A program made the translations under genes and the position numbers. The notes under the pieces are model-generated. The model was not told the DNA's origin. It saw nothing but the letters and a program-made list of their open reading frames with translations, and made no database searches. From Prorocentrum cordatum (Eukaryota; Sar; Dinophyceae; Prorocentrales; Prorocentraceae), in NCBI GenBank assembly GCA_963575745.1, contig CAUYUJ010014325.1, positions 103,501-167,500 of the forward strand: 64,000 nt of DNA, read 5' to 3'. Of this stretch, positions 38,501 to 48,126 are shown in pieces. Within the stretch, counting starts at the first letter, position 1, and the number at the start of each line of letters is the position of its first letter.

Positions 38501-41208
38501 TCGCGGCGCTGCGGCAGGCCAGCAGGCTCCACAAGATCTTCGGGCCTGGCCTTCGGCAGGCGAGGGTCTTGCGCGCGGGCCCCTCTGCCAAAGCCCTATG
38601 GGGCTCGGCCTGCAACGGCATCCCGCCTGGCCGCATGAGAGCCCTTAGGCTGGCAGCGGCCAAGGCGATGGGCAAACTGGCTCCTGGGGCTGCGCTGGGC
38701 TTCCTGCTGCAGTGCTCGCCGCGCGGCTGGCGCCAGGACCCGCTAGTGGTGGCCACGGGCTTGGCCGTCCTCGCCTACACCAACGTCCGCTGGGCAGGCC
38801 AGGCCTCCACGGCGGCGATCCAGGCCTGCATCGCGAAGAGCGCCAGGATCGTGAGGCTCCAGCGCCCTTGGGCTGCCGTCAGGGACCCGATCTCGGCCTT
38901 GGTGCTCACGCTGCAGGTCATCGGCTGGGGCCTCAGCGACGACGGCGACTTCCTGCAGGACGAGTTCGGCTGTTGCTACTCCGTCCTGCGGTACTCCCCC
39001 GCCTTCTTTGCGGAGAAGGCCAAAGAGGCGGCCAGGAAGGCGGCAGCTTTCCAGGAGTACGACGCCAGGCCTCAGACCCTGTGGCCGTGGCAGCTGCCGC
39101 CAAACTGGCGGGCCATCAACCAGCTCCTCGGCGCCGCGCCCACGGAGACGTGGTCCAGCCACCACTGCGGTTGCCTGCGCAGGCTGGCGACTCTGTCACT
39201 CTGGCCGCAGGCCAGGCTGGCCAAGCGCGGCAGCGACATCGACGACCGCTGCCTGCTCTGCGGCGAGGAGAGCGGGACCCTGGCCCACCGCCACCACAGG
39301 TGCCCTGCTTGGGAGGGCTGGCGGCGAGATCGCAGGCCCGCCGACTTGAAGCGAGCTGCCGAGTTGGTGAGCACGATGGGCCACCGCTACGAGGAGCTCT
39401 TCTGCCAGGGCCTCTTCGTTGACGCCCAGTACCTGGTGCAGAGGCCGCGCTGGGACCCTGGCTGGGAGCGCCGCTCGCGCGGCTGGGACGAGGGCGCGCT
39501 CGTGGTGCCCGCGGGCACCCTCGTCTTCACGGACGGCTCCTGCGTCAACAACGACTTCCCGATGATCAGGAGCGCGGGCTGGTCGGTGGTGGTGCTCACG
39601 CCCGACGGCGAGTGGATGGCGCAGGCGTGGGGGGCGGTGCCGCCTGCCCTTGTGCCCAGCCAGACGGCGAGGGCAGGCGAGGACTACGCGGCGGTGGTCG
39701 CCCTCACGGACATCGTCGGCCACTACCACCTCATGATCGACTGCCTCGGCACGGTCGGGGCCTGCAAGGACGTGAAGAGGGCGGCGGGCCCGACGGCCCA
39801 GTTCGCCCACCTCTGGGCGAGGGTCGGCGACGCCGCCGAGGGGGCGCACGTGAAGCACATCCCCGCCCACCGTTCGCGGGCGGCCGTCGAGCGGGGCGAA
39901 CTCACGGAGGTGGAGCTCTACGGCAACCGCCTCGCGGACCAGCTCGCGAAGGCGGGCGCGGCGCTGCGCGCCATCGCCGACGAGGAGGCCCTCCTGCTCC
40001 AGGGCTGCCTGGCCCGAGCCCGTGACGCGGCACGCTACGCCGCCGAGTTCGAGGTCCAGGCCACGGAGTCGGGCTTGCGGGACTCCTGGCCCATCAGCTC
40101 GCTGGAGCTGGTCGACCTCGCCCCCTACATGGCGGCGGAGCTCGACGGCGAGGCCGACTACTTGTACACCGCCGTCGCGGAGCCCGCCCCTGGGACAGGT
40201 GGATTCAGCCCACCGAAGTCGCAGTCCCAGGGGCGCGGCGAGTTCGGGATGATGCACGACGCGGAGGTGCGCGCGGCTGACGATGGCAAGGTGCAGGCCT
40301 CGGCGGCTGACGGCGGCCCCCGCCTCGCCACGGCGGCGGCCCTGGCAGCGGCGGCGGCAGCTGGCGCCTCCAGCTCGAGGCCTTCGCCCGCGAGGCGCCG
40401 CCCAGCCTCGGCCGAGACGCCCGCGGAGGTGCTGCGCCGAGTGGCCCAGCGCAGGGCGCAGGAGCAGCCGAGGCGCAGCGAGGCCTCGGCGCCCGCGCCC
40501 AGCCCGCGCCTGGCGGCGGCAGCGGCGGCGGGCGGCGGCCCAGCCCCTGCGGAGGCGGCAGATGCGGCCCGTCCAGCGGGATGGAGGGTCAACGGCCACC
40601 TCCTAATGGAGTCGCGCGTCGAGGGCGACGACTCCGAGCCCTTCCTGGTCTGCGCGGCTTGCTGGATGTACTGCCGCCTCCCCAGGCACGCGCACCGCGG
40701 CCTGGGCAAGCCGTGCGGGGCCAGCGCGGCGGCTGGGCAGCCCAAGAGCAAGAAGGGCTCCAGGGCACAGGCGCGGTCGGACTTCGCACGTGGCATCCTC
40801 CCAGCGTCGAAGGATCCGATCGCGCCGCTGGCCTCGCCAAAGGAGTGCGCGCGCCTGCGCTGGGCGGCGGCGCTCCAGGCCAGGCAGGGCCAAGGCGCGG
40901 AGGAGCAGGCGCTCGAGGCGGCGCCCGTGCCAGCGCAGCGGCAGCCTGCAGCCGCCCCGCCCCCGCCCCCTGCGGCTGGCGCTGGGAGCCAGGATGCAGC
41001 GCCGCCGAGCGCCGCGGCGCCCCGGCGCCTGGCCGCGGCGGCCCCGCGGGCGGAGGACGCCGAGCCGCGGCGGATCCGCCCAGGGCTCGAGGGCGTCCTC
41101 CGCGCCCACGGCTTCGCGGACGCAGCGGCGGCCCGCGAGCGCGGGAGAGCCGCGAGGGCAGCGGCCGCCCGCGCAGGCCGCGAGGCGGGGCTTGCCGAGG
41201 GCTGGTGA
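35544..41208 (+). pseudogene. LINE ORF2: endonuclease, reverse transcriptase, RNase H; one internal TAG
   Basis: The first ATG in this frame after ORF1 is 35797; upstream the frame is open through the end of ORF1, so frameshifted translation is possible. An APE endonuclease reads FVTLNGSTWSATQVELERIQ (36013), VILVQETRF (36097), VSAYLVHSTRM, PFIVGADWNMDP (36448) and YDFFVVSTAL. TAG at 37279-37281 interrupts. RT follows: KPDGGRRPIGLMSMWMR, motif A VYFDISKFYERIDHD (37936), GCSCATTLARLML (motif B) and motif C VVNVIDDIAG (38206). Next are a CCHC knuckle CLLCGEESGTLAHRHHRC (39250-39303) and RNase H TLVFTDGSCVNN (39520) with HVKHIPAHRSRAAVE (39850). The C-terminus is Ala-rich with a second Cys/His cluster, CAACWMYCRLPRHAH (40651). 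All catalytic residues checked are present. Confidence 0.8.
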
Positions 41209-41311
41209 GGGCTCGGCTGGCGGCTGTAAGCACTCCCGCGGCCCTCCGCCTGCCCTACCGAATGCGTGCATGAAACCGCCGTGCTCGCGCGGCGCCTACA
41301 CAGATAAAAAA

Positions 41312-41326
41312 AATGCCCCCGCCGCA
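41312..41326. repeat. Target-site duplication, 3' copy (young LINE)
   Basis: AATGCCCCCGCCGCA directly after the A tail, identical to 34124-34138. Confidence 0.9.
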
Positions 41327-42051
41327 TGGAGGCCCCTGCTCTCTGGATTGCTAAATCATCGTGCATGTTAAAGCCCGTTGTGCGACGGTGGGAGGAGAGG
41401 AGATGCGGCGCCGAGCTCAGCCAGGAGGGGGGAGGGATACTTCCTAATCGTATGATGTGGGCCGACCATGCTGCACTTGTGGCTGAGATTCGGACGGAGA
41501 TGATAGACATGCTGGAGACGCTCGCAATTATATTGCAAAACACGGATTGCATGGAAACCGAGCTCGATGGAGTATATTGCATGTGGAGAGTCGGATACTA
41601 GAGATTTTTGATTATACCATCATTATCTTTTGAAATACCACAGGTAACGAATCTCGAGATATTTGGAGCGTGGTTTGATATTAGTTTTGTTAAACATGAG
41701 GATGTCAAGTTCCGATTGTCGGAGGCGAAGATCAGTTTCTGGACACGTCGATCTTTCCATGTGAGCCCACTCGTTCCGCTAACGAGGAAGCTCCATCGAC
41801 ATGGCAGCAGAGTACGCAGTCGATTCTTGCGCGGCATCGAGGGTGTAATATGTGATGCGCGCACGCTTTTGATGATTCATGCTGAGGAGGGGAGGCGCGC
41901 GCATGCGACGCGTCGTCGTCGGGCGCGGCCCACGAAAGACTGGCCAGAGTATCGGCGCGCCCGATTTCTACGTGCGAGCTCTTTGTTGCTGAGTTATTAT
42001 CGTCCGTTTTTGGTGCAGTCTACCTCGTATAAACAGTGGCGCATTGCATGA
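41327..42051 (+). pseudogene. Degenerate LINE reverse transcriptase, second part and C-terminus
   Basis: VVRRWEERRCGAELSQEGGG, with RMMWADHAALVAEIRTEMID (about 41452-41510), continues the old LINE. WADH occupies the motif C (x-A-D-D) position, with the second Asp changed. After a TAG at 41599, EIFGAWFDISFVKHEDVKFR with LSEAKISFWTRRSF (about 41655-41760) fits the 'LG..l.......+l.KA...FW..+' segment. ARPTKDWPEYRRARFLRAS (about 41926-41982) fits the C-terminal end. It joins 33160-34123 across the young LINE. Confidence 0.6.
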
Positions 42052-43139
42052 CATCTCGCGCGCGCGGTGCGCGGCGAGAGCGAGGGGCCCGGCGCGAAGT
42101 ATGATGGCACTTTGACGGGGCCTGAGACGGAAAAGGTCGACATCTTGCGTGGCACGCCGTTATCTCCACAGGTCCCCCATCCTATTCGCCCTGCATTTAA
42201 TCAACGGCGCGGGATTTATGATCTGAGGTGACGTATGACTAGACGACGTGATGGTTTACCTGAGCCCCCTGAAGTGCTTCTTGCTGCCAAACGTGGTCGT
42301 TGTCGGGATCGGCCGACTGCGTTTTCGCAGAGTTGTCCGCGCATGCTGCGCGCGTCTGGGGACTGAACGGAGCACGGTGACACCGTTCGCAGGTGTTTGA
42401 ACTCCCGGAAGGACAGGCCCCCCACGAGGGCCCGCTGCGAAGTAACCACTATAGGACTCGCGCCGTGGAGATCACTCTTTGAGCTCGCCACGGGGCCCCA
42501 CTGGGCCCAAGTGATGACCTGGGCGGAGACGGGCTGGGACGAATTCTTGAGGAACACCTTGGGAAGGCCCCAGTTGGGCCATGTCTTGGAGTGTTATCTC
42601 ACCCGGGATCCTCGTTCAGGTAGGCATCGCATGGAGGTGGACGAGGAGGAGAAGACGGATGGGGCAGTTGCAACGGGGCCTGGATCGGAAAGCGAAAAGT
42701 CTGGCCGCCCTGAATGAGGACGAGACCCGCTGGCGAATCAACCCTGATGGCGTCTGCATGGAGGCGAGAGGAGACAGCCAGATTGCGACCAGGTGGCTAA
42801 CTGGAAGATATCGTTGTCTTAACGAGATATACTCACGCATCATCAAAAGTACGCAGAATCGCTTATATGATACAAGTATCCAAATCCATATACTGAGTCC
42901 TGAATCGGGAAGGGATATATGAGAGTGGGTTCATTGGGAAGGAAACGAGGAGGCGGACGAGGATACCCATATTGCCCGTGAAGGTGGCGCGGCTGCTGAG
43001 ATACGGTGGGGCCATAGCTTTCTTGATCCATTACGCTCGAGTTCTATGCGCGCACGTGCTATCATATGCTCTTTTGATGGCGGCAAGTGCGATGTAGGGG
43101 TTTCGTGTGGCTGGGTGAGTGATCCTTTTATTGATGCCC
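42052..43139 (+). other. No confident gene
   Basis: A short open frame at 42397-42717 (WRSLFELATGPHWAQVMTWA then ETGWDEFLRN) might be the extreme C-terminus of the old LINE. Support is weak. Nothing else is recognised. Confidence 0.3.
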
Positions 43140-43151
43140 CTACTCCTTCCT

Positions 43152-43236
43152 CCCCCCCCCCCCCTGGACTCCAGGAGCGCGGGTGGCGCCCCCCCCCCCC
43201 CCCCCCCCCCTGGACTCCAGGAGTGCGGGTGGCAGA
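43152..43236. repeat. Poly(C)-TGGACTCCAGGAG duplication
   Basis: Two copies of CTGGACTCCAGGAGYGCGGG plus TGGC, each preceded by a C tract of about 12 to 21 bases. CTGGACTCCAG is itself a hairpin. The long C runs invite slippage and sequencing error. Confidence 0.75.
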
Positions 43237-43260
43237 CAGGCGTTGGCCGCCGCGCTTTTA

Positions 43261-45655
43261 TGTTCCCGTCCCAATGTGCAGTCGCACAGGCTGAGTTAGC
43301 ATTCGTTGAACGCCTTCTTTCGGTTTTTTCGTCTGAGCTCACTTCTCGGATTAGACTCTGTGTTGATTCTTTTTGTAGGTCTGCCCCCGTGGAGGCTCGA
43401 ACCGACCGACCGCAGGATGACATGACAAAGGGCGTCCCGCCGACAGCTAACAATGTCGGGCTCGCCTGGGATCTGGCGACCAGGATGGCGGAGCTCGTGG
43501 ACGTCGCCACGGTGCCTCGCATAGAGCATTTGGCCCAAACATGTGCGGCGTGCACCGAGCTCTTTCAGATGGCTTGACTTCACGCGCGGCTCGCGGGCCA
43601 GAACATCTTCGACTTCGCGAACAGGGGCGCGCCGATCGAGGATTGGTACTGTCCTGCCGCCGCGGGCAAGCGGAAGAAGCAGTCATGCCCGGACATCAAT
43701 GCCGCGCTGCTTTCCGATTCCCTTGTCATCTTCCATGGGGCGCGAGGTGAACAACAACCCGAGGGGGCAAAAACGCCAATTCGCATGCGCATGCGCAACC
43801 AAGTTGCGGGGTGCGATGCATGCTGCCAGGGCGGGCCCACCCGAACCTCAATTGCAACGGCTGGCCAAGAGGGGAATATCAACTTCGACAGTCAGAACAT
43901 ATGCGCGGCGCAAACTGGAGCGCGCTGTCGCGTGTTGTTGTGGAGTGGGAACGGGTTGGGCTGTGACCGTGAGGACAGGCGACTTCGTGGCACGGCACCA
44001 GAAGCGGATGTTCAGCAGTACTTCAACATGGAGGCGAACCTGCAGGAGCAAATGAAACAGCTGGTGGACATGCAGGCTGGGTGCGCCCAGAGGGGTCGTA
44101 CTTATGTGGTTGTCCTGGGACTGGGCGATGCCCAGTTCAGGGTCCCCCCTCCGCCAACGGCGAGTTCATCGCTTGGAACACGCTTGCAAGTCTGGCTGCT
44201 GCCGTCGCCAGCAACAGGATGATATGCTGGGAAGAGGCTGGGCTCCTGTGCAGAATGCTATGGGTGCGAGGATCGGAGCTGTACAAAATGGAGAACACCC
44301 TGCCGGCAACTCATGGCATGTCACCGTGGGCCCTGACCAACCCTATGTGAGGGAGATGGCCAGCTACATATCGAATGCCTGCAGAGCCTGCATAGAGGTG
44401 AACGCCAGCCCAGGGGAGAGTCCGAGGGGAGGCTATGCCTGCACCGAAGACGAAATGCCGAAGCTTCCTCGCCCAGAGCGAGTAGAGTGCTTCGTCAACC
44501 GCCTGCTGCACGGAGAGAACGGGCGCCGTCCTCTGGCGGACGTGGCGGACGGGCAATTCCTCCTCAGCCTCAGTGACACCCCCCCACATGCCTTTACTTT
44601 CGCACGTGAACGTTGATCCCGCGAGGTTCGCTGACTGGGTGAAAGAAAAGGGAGCGGCGGCCAGACCGCCATGGAAGGACGTGCCCATGTTGGCCCTTTC
44701 CTACGGCGAACACATCGCATACCCGGCAATGGTGCCTGACAGGGATCTTGTGCTTCGGGAATTTGTACGCGACGAAAGGATGAGTCCATGCATGCAAGCG
44801 TTGTTAGAAGTGGGGCGAATTATGCGGCCCAGTATCGGCATGCACGGGCGGGGCGGGATCTGGCTATGCAAGTGACGCCCCAAAGACGTGGGACAGTTTG
44901 GATCTGGTGGAGAAATGGAAGGGGATGCGAGACTCGCCGCCGTTGAAGACCGGCTTCGTCGCCCGCCGCGCGGGAGGACGGCCCAAGATCAATCCAGTAT
45001 GCGAAATCGGCGACAGGGACTTTACATGCTTGCATGCTTTGAATCCAGCCAAGCCCATCAGAAAACGATCATTGCCGAGCCGGAGACATTCGCGCACGAG
45101 ATCCACAGGAACCTGCTGGGTAGGGAAGCCGATGCTAATAGCACGGTCGACTACCAGCAGCTGTTGTCGCATATCCCGTCAGCGCCCAAACAGCTTGACC
45201 GGGATCTGGAGCCTGATGGCTCCTCGCGACGCGCAACAGCGACCAATTCGAAGGGCTGGCTTGCACCCTCGATCCGAAGGGCAAGCTTCCCAAAGCCTAC
45301 CAAGCAGCACCTCGCCCTGGCAATCAGTGAGTGGCTGAGTGCGAGACGTCTGTTCACGGCGAAGGATGGCACCCAGGGGACGCTGTGCAACCTCTTTGAT
45401 ATTGCCCATATGTCGATTGATGCACAGACGGATCACAACATTGCCACCTTGCCCCTCGATCTTCCGCAAGGATTTGTCCGCGCAGAATCGAACGATGGGT
45501 GGGGATTCTATTCGCGCGCGGCGAACATACACAGGCTCGGCATGGCCCTGAATACTGGCGAGTTCGCGGCCTCCACAGGGACGGGCGGAGGCAGGACAAA
45601 GCTGTTCAGGACGACGCATGCGCCAGCAGGAGGAGTATACGCCTTCGAAGATTAA
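43261..45655 (+). pseudogene. Unrecognised protein A, ~780 codons with indels and one TGA
   Basis: Good coding character with frame changes at homopolymer runs. Blocks in order: AELAFVERLLSVFSSELTSR to HLAQTCAACTELFQMA; TGA 43575-43577; LHARLAGQNIFDFANRGAPI with EDWYCPAAAGKRKKQSCP; VQQYFNMEANLQEQMKQLVD; GRTYVVVLGLGDAQFRV (about 44094). Then GEFIAWNTLASLAAAVASNR; NGEHPAGNSWHVTVGPDQPY; CFVNRLLHGENGRRPLADVA; HVNVDPARFADWVKEKGAAA; LALSYGEHIAYPAMVPDRDL; PETFAHEIHRNLLGREADAN; HLALAISEWLSARRLFTAKD. It ends GGVYAFED at 45655. Shifts fall near 44143 (C run), 44240, 44590 (C7), 44855 (G run) and 45060. No family is recognised, and no membrane segment or nucleotide-binding loop is seen. Confidence 0.45.
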
Positions 45656-45914
45656 GTGCGCATCCCGCGGCAGCAAACGCAATGCTCCTGCGCGGCTAAA
45701 CTCTTCAACGACGGGCTAGCAGGCACACGCGGCATCCAAATCCTGGCTCCACCGCCAGATTTAGGGGGGTTCGAAGCAGTGGATGCCGAAAAGAACAGGC
45801 CACTTTGCCGTTCACATCCCCAGAACCTAGTTCGCACTGCGCTCAGATTGTATTTCACCGCGCTTCCACAATCGCGCGCCAGGGGGTTCAGGTCACACCA
45901 CTGCAAGGTGTCGA

Positions 45915-46735
45915 ATGGAGACTGCTGTCGTCGAACCTGACCCAGTCTTTCCTGCTGATCAAGGAGGGGGCGGTATAACAGAGTCGGATCCTGTGGCTCC
46001 TTGGGGGGTACATGAGGCAGCGGCGAAGTTCGAGGGCTACGATCACATGAGCAACGATAACAAGGCCCAGATGCGTGAGGCCCGAAGGGAGTTTCGTAGC
46101 GCTCGGCAGCAAGCTCAGACCCAAGAGCTCCGTGAAAACACACATCGAACTCCAGAGCGCCTTCGCGGCTACCAACGCGCCTTGGGTAAACGATGTTTAC
46201 TGGGACTTCGAGCTGGAGATGGACCAATTCTACAATGTGTATTATGTACCTCCTGATGCGCGCACACTGGCTCGCTGCGATGGAGTGTTAGGGCTCAGCA
46301 TGAACAGCATCGCCCCTGCGAAGATCGAAGTGGGCGAGCGTTGGGCGCAGCATTCATCCGGATACTTCTCGCGCTACAGGTGGAATCCTACGCCCCCGGG
46401 CAGAAGGGCGACGTCCCGATCCTGGGGGATGACTGGCCAGGATCGCCTGCTCACCGCGATAGTAGTGCTGATGAGGAGGAATGGACTCAACAACAGGTCT
46501 GGCAGGTATGCCTATCATACTGCAATCATGGAGTTCGTCAGGGACGACGACACCGACATCCACTGGCAAACGATGGCCTACTGAAGACTCGTGCCGACGA
46601 GGAGTCGTCAGCGATCGAGCTGGGCATCCCTTTGCACGGTCGGGTTTGCCACGTCCTACTTTGCAAGTGCACGGGTTCGCTTCCCGTCGTGAGAAATGAA
46701 CCCGACTGCGCCACCGGCGAACCAGCAGCCTGATC
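45915..46735 (+). pseudogene. Unrecognised protein B
   Basis: Starts METAVVEPDPVFPADQGGGG at 45915. It runs through HMSNDNKAQMREARREFRSA (a likely helix), shifts frame near 46140 to FAATNAPWVNDVYWDFELEM with DQFYNVYYVPPDARTLA, and shifts again near 46385 to VESYAPGQKGDVPILGDDWP. It ends about 46735. The acidic/aromatic YWDFELEMDQFYNVYYVPP is the most distinctive part. No family is recognised. Confidence 0.35.
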
Positions 46736-46805
46736 CTAGGGGCGCGGCGCCATTCCATCAGCCGCCCCCAACGGATGACATAACGCCGCTGACCAAGGAA
46801 CCCCA

Positions 46806-48024
46806 ATGGTGCTCACGGAAAAGGTGGCTCGAATGGAGCAGATCTATATTTGTCTTCAGCAGGGCTGCTATTGTCTAGTGCTCAAGGAGGTGACGCACGG
46901 TACAAAGAAAAAACCAGTGTACTTGCGGCCTGTAATTTCGCGCGATTATTGCGGTGCTCAGAACGCGGCATTACGCGTTGACCTTTGCACTCCTCGCCAG
47001 CGAGCACATTCGCATTGGATAAATGCGCATAATTATGATGCTCCTCTGGAGATTCTCGCCCACGAGAAGAGGTTCTTCGAGTGGTGGTGCCAGGCCGAGA
47101 TCAGTGAGGGGTGCATGAGTTATCTGACGAAGCCGACGTTTCGTCGCCTATGTCAGTCGGCCCCCCACGCCCGCAGCGACGGGGGACACGCCCCCCTCAG
47201 ATGGCATGGAAGTGGACTCAGGACACTCTGCCAATGCACCAGGGCAGTCGTCCGCAGCAAACGCGGGAGGGGAGGGGCCCAGCTATGCCGCCGCCTCCCC
47301 GCCCGACCATTCACCCCCCCCCCCGCCGCTGTTCCTCGCGCCGATGGCCAGGGCCGTGGCCCAGTTGAAGGTGCCAGGCCCAAACGGGGGCAGCAAGCGC
47401 GCAGGAAGCAGCCAGTTACCCTCGACCTGGACGCGCCCGATGAAGATGATCCTCCTCCGCCCGCGCCAACGGGAGGGGCTCTTGCGCAGGCTACAATGCA
47501 GGGCATTCACGATGAGGAAGAAGGAACGGACGAGGGCGAGTCTGGCGAGTCGGAACAGAAGGTCGAGTCGAGCGATACAGAGGATATGGGGGGGGATGCG
47601 CCAGTGGAGGGTATACCCCGCGGGCGCCTCCCTCATCTGATTCCTTTGGATTTGCTGTCCGACGCACTCCCTCAATTATTTTCGCCCAAATACCTTCGCC
47701 TCAGCAGGGCGCCGACGCCCCCCGAGAGCGCGCAGATTTCGGTCGAAGACTACCTGCGGTGGGGAGAAATGGGGCGGAGACGCGGCGCATAAGGGACTCG
47801 AGCATTCCGAAAAAGACGAGTTTGGCGCTCCGCTCATCGATGATGGGGATGATATAGCACCATGCGCCATCCCCGTCGAGCTGGCGCGGAAGCTGGAGGA
47901 GCTCCATCACGCCGGCCCGGGGTCCTTCGAGGAGCGTGAAAGAAAGGAAAAAGGGCACGAGAAGAAAACCTTGGAATGGGGTCGTGGATTGATTCCGGAC
48001 CCATTGCTCGTGTTTATTCGGTAA
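46806..48024 (+). pseudogene. Unrecognised protein C with proline-rich middle
   Basis: MVLTEKVARMEQIYICLQQG with CYCLVLKEVTHGTKKKPVYL starts the frame (46806). FFEWWCQAEISEGCMSYLTK follows near 47080. A frame change leads to a Pro/Ala/Ser-rich stretch (SAANAGGEGPSYAAASPPDH, 47250-47310), then an acidic stretch HDEEEGTDEGESGESEQKVE (about 47500-47570) and LLSDALPQLFSPKYLRLSRA (about 47655). After another shift near 47790, LARKLEELHHAGPGSFEERE closes at TAA 48022-48024. Family unknown; the Pro-rich and acidic linkers suggest a multi-domain, partly disordered protein. Confidence 0.4.
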
Positions 48025-48126
48025 TTGCCTGCGGATGGCTCCGCGTAAGCTCGACGATTTCTACGTGCTCGTTTTAACAGGGTTGAACCCTACTGTCTTC
48101 CATCCCCAGACTGTCGTCTCATCCCG

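Larger units (their letters stand above)
34139..41311 (+). mobile_element. Near-intact non-LTR retrotransposon with a spliced leader at its 5' end
   Basis: The element is bounded by a perfect 15-bp duplication. It begins with the SL-like 22-mer, carries ORF1 (34383-35543) and ORF2 (35544-41208, one in-frame TAG), and ends CAGATAAAAAAA at 41311. A 5' end exactly at an SL, a short A tail and a perfect duplication indicate insertion by target-primed reverse transcription of a trans-spliced, full-length RNA. It sits inside the RT of an older LINE. GC content is very high, and third positions are mostly C/G. Confidence 0.85.

Noticed and set aside
39196-40599. 467-codon minus-strand frame opposite LINE ORF2, and similar ones at 37456-38532 and 40158-41582
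   Set aside because: Antisense shadows caused by GC-rich third positions; the + strand encodes recognisable RT/RNase H.
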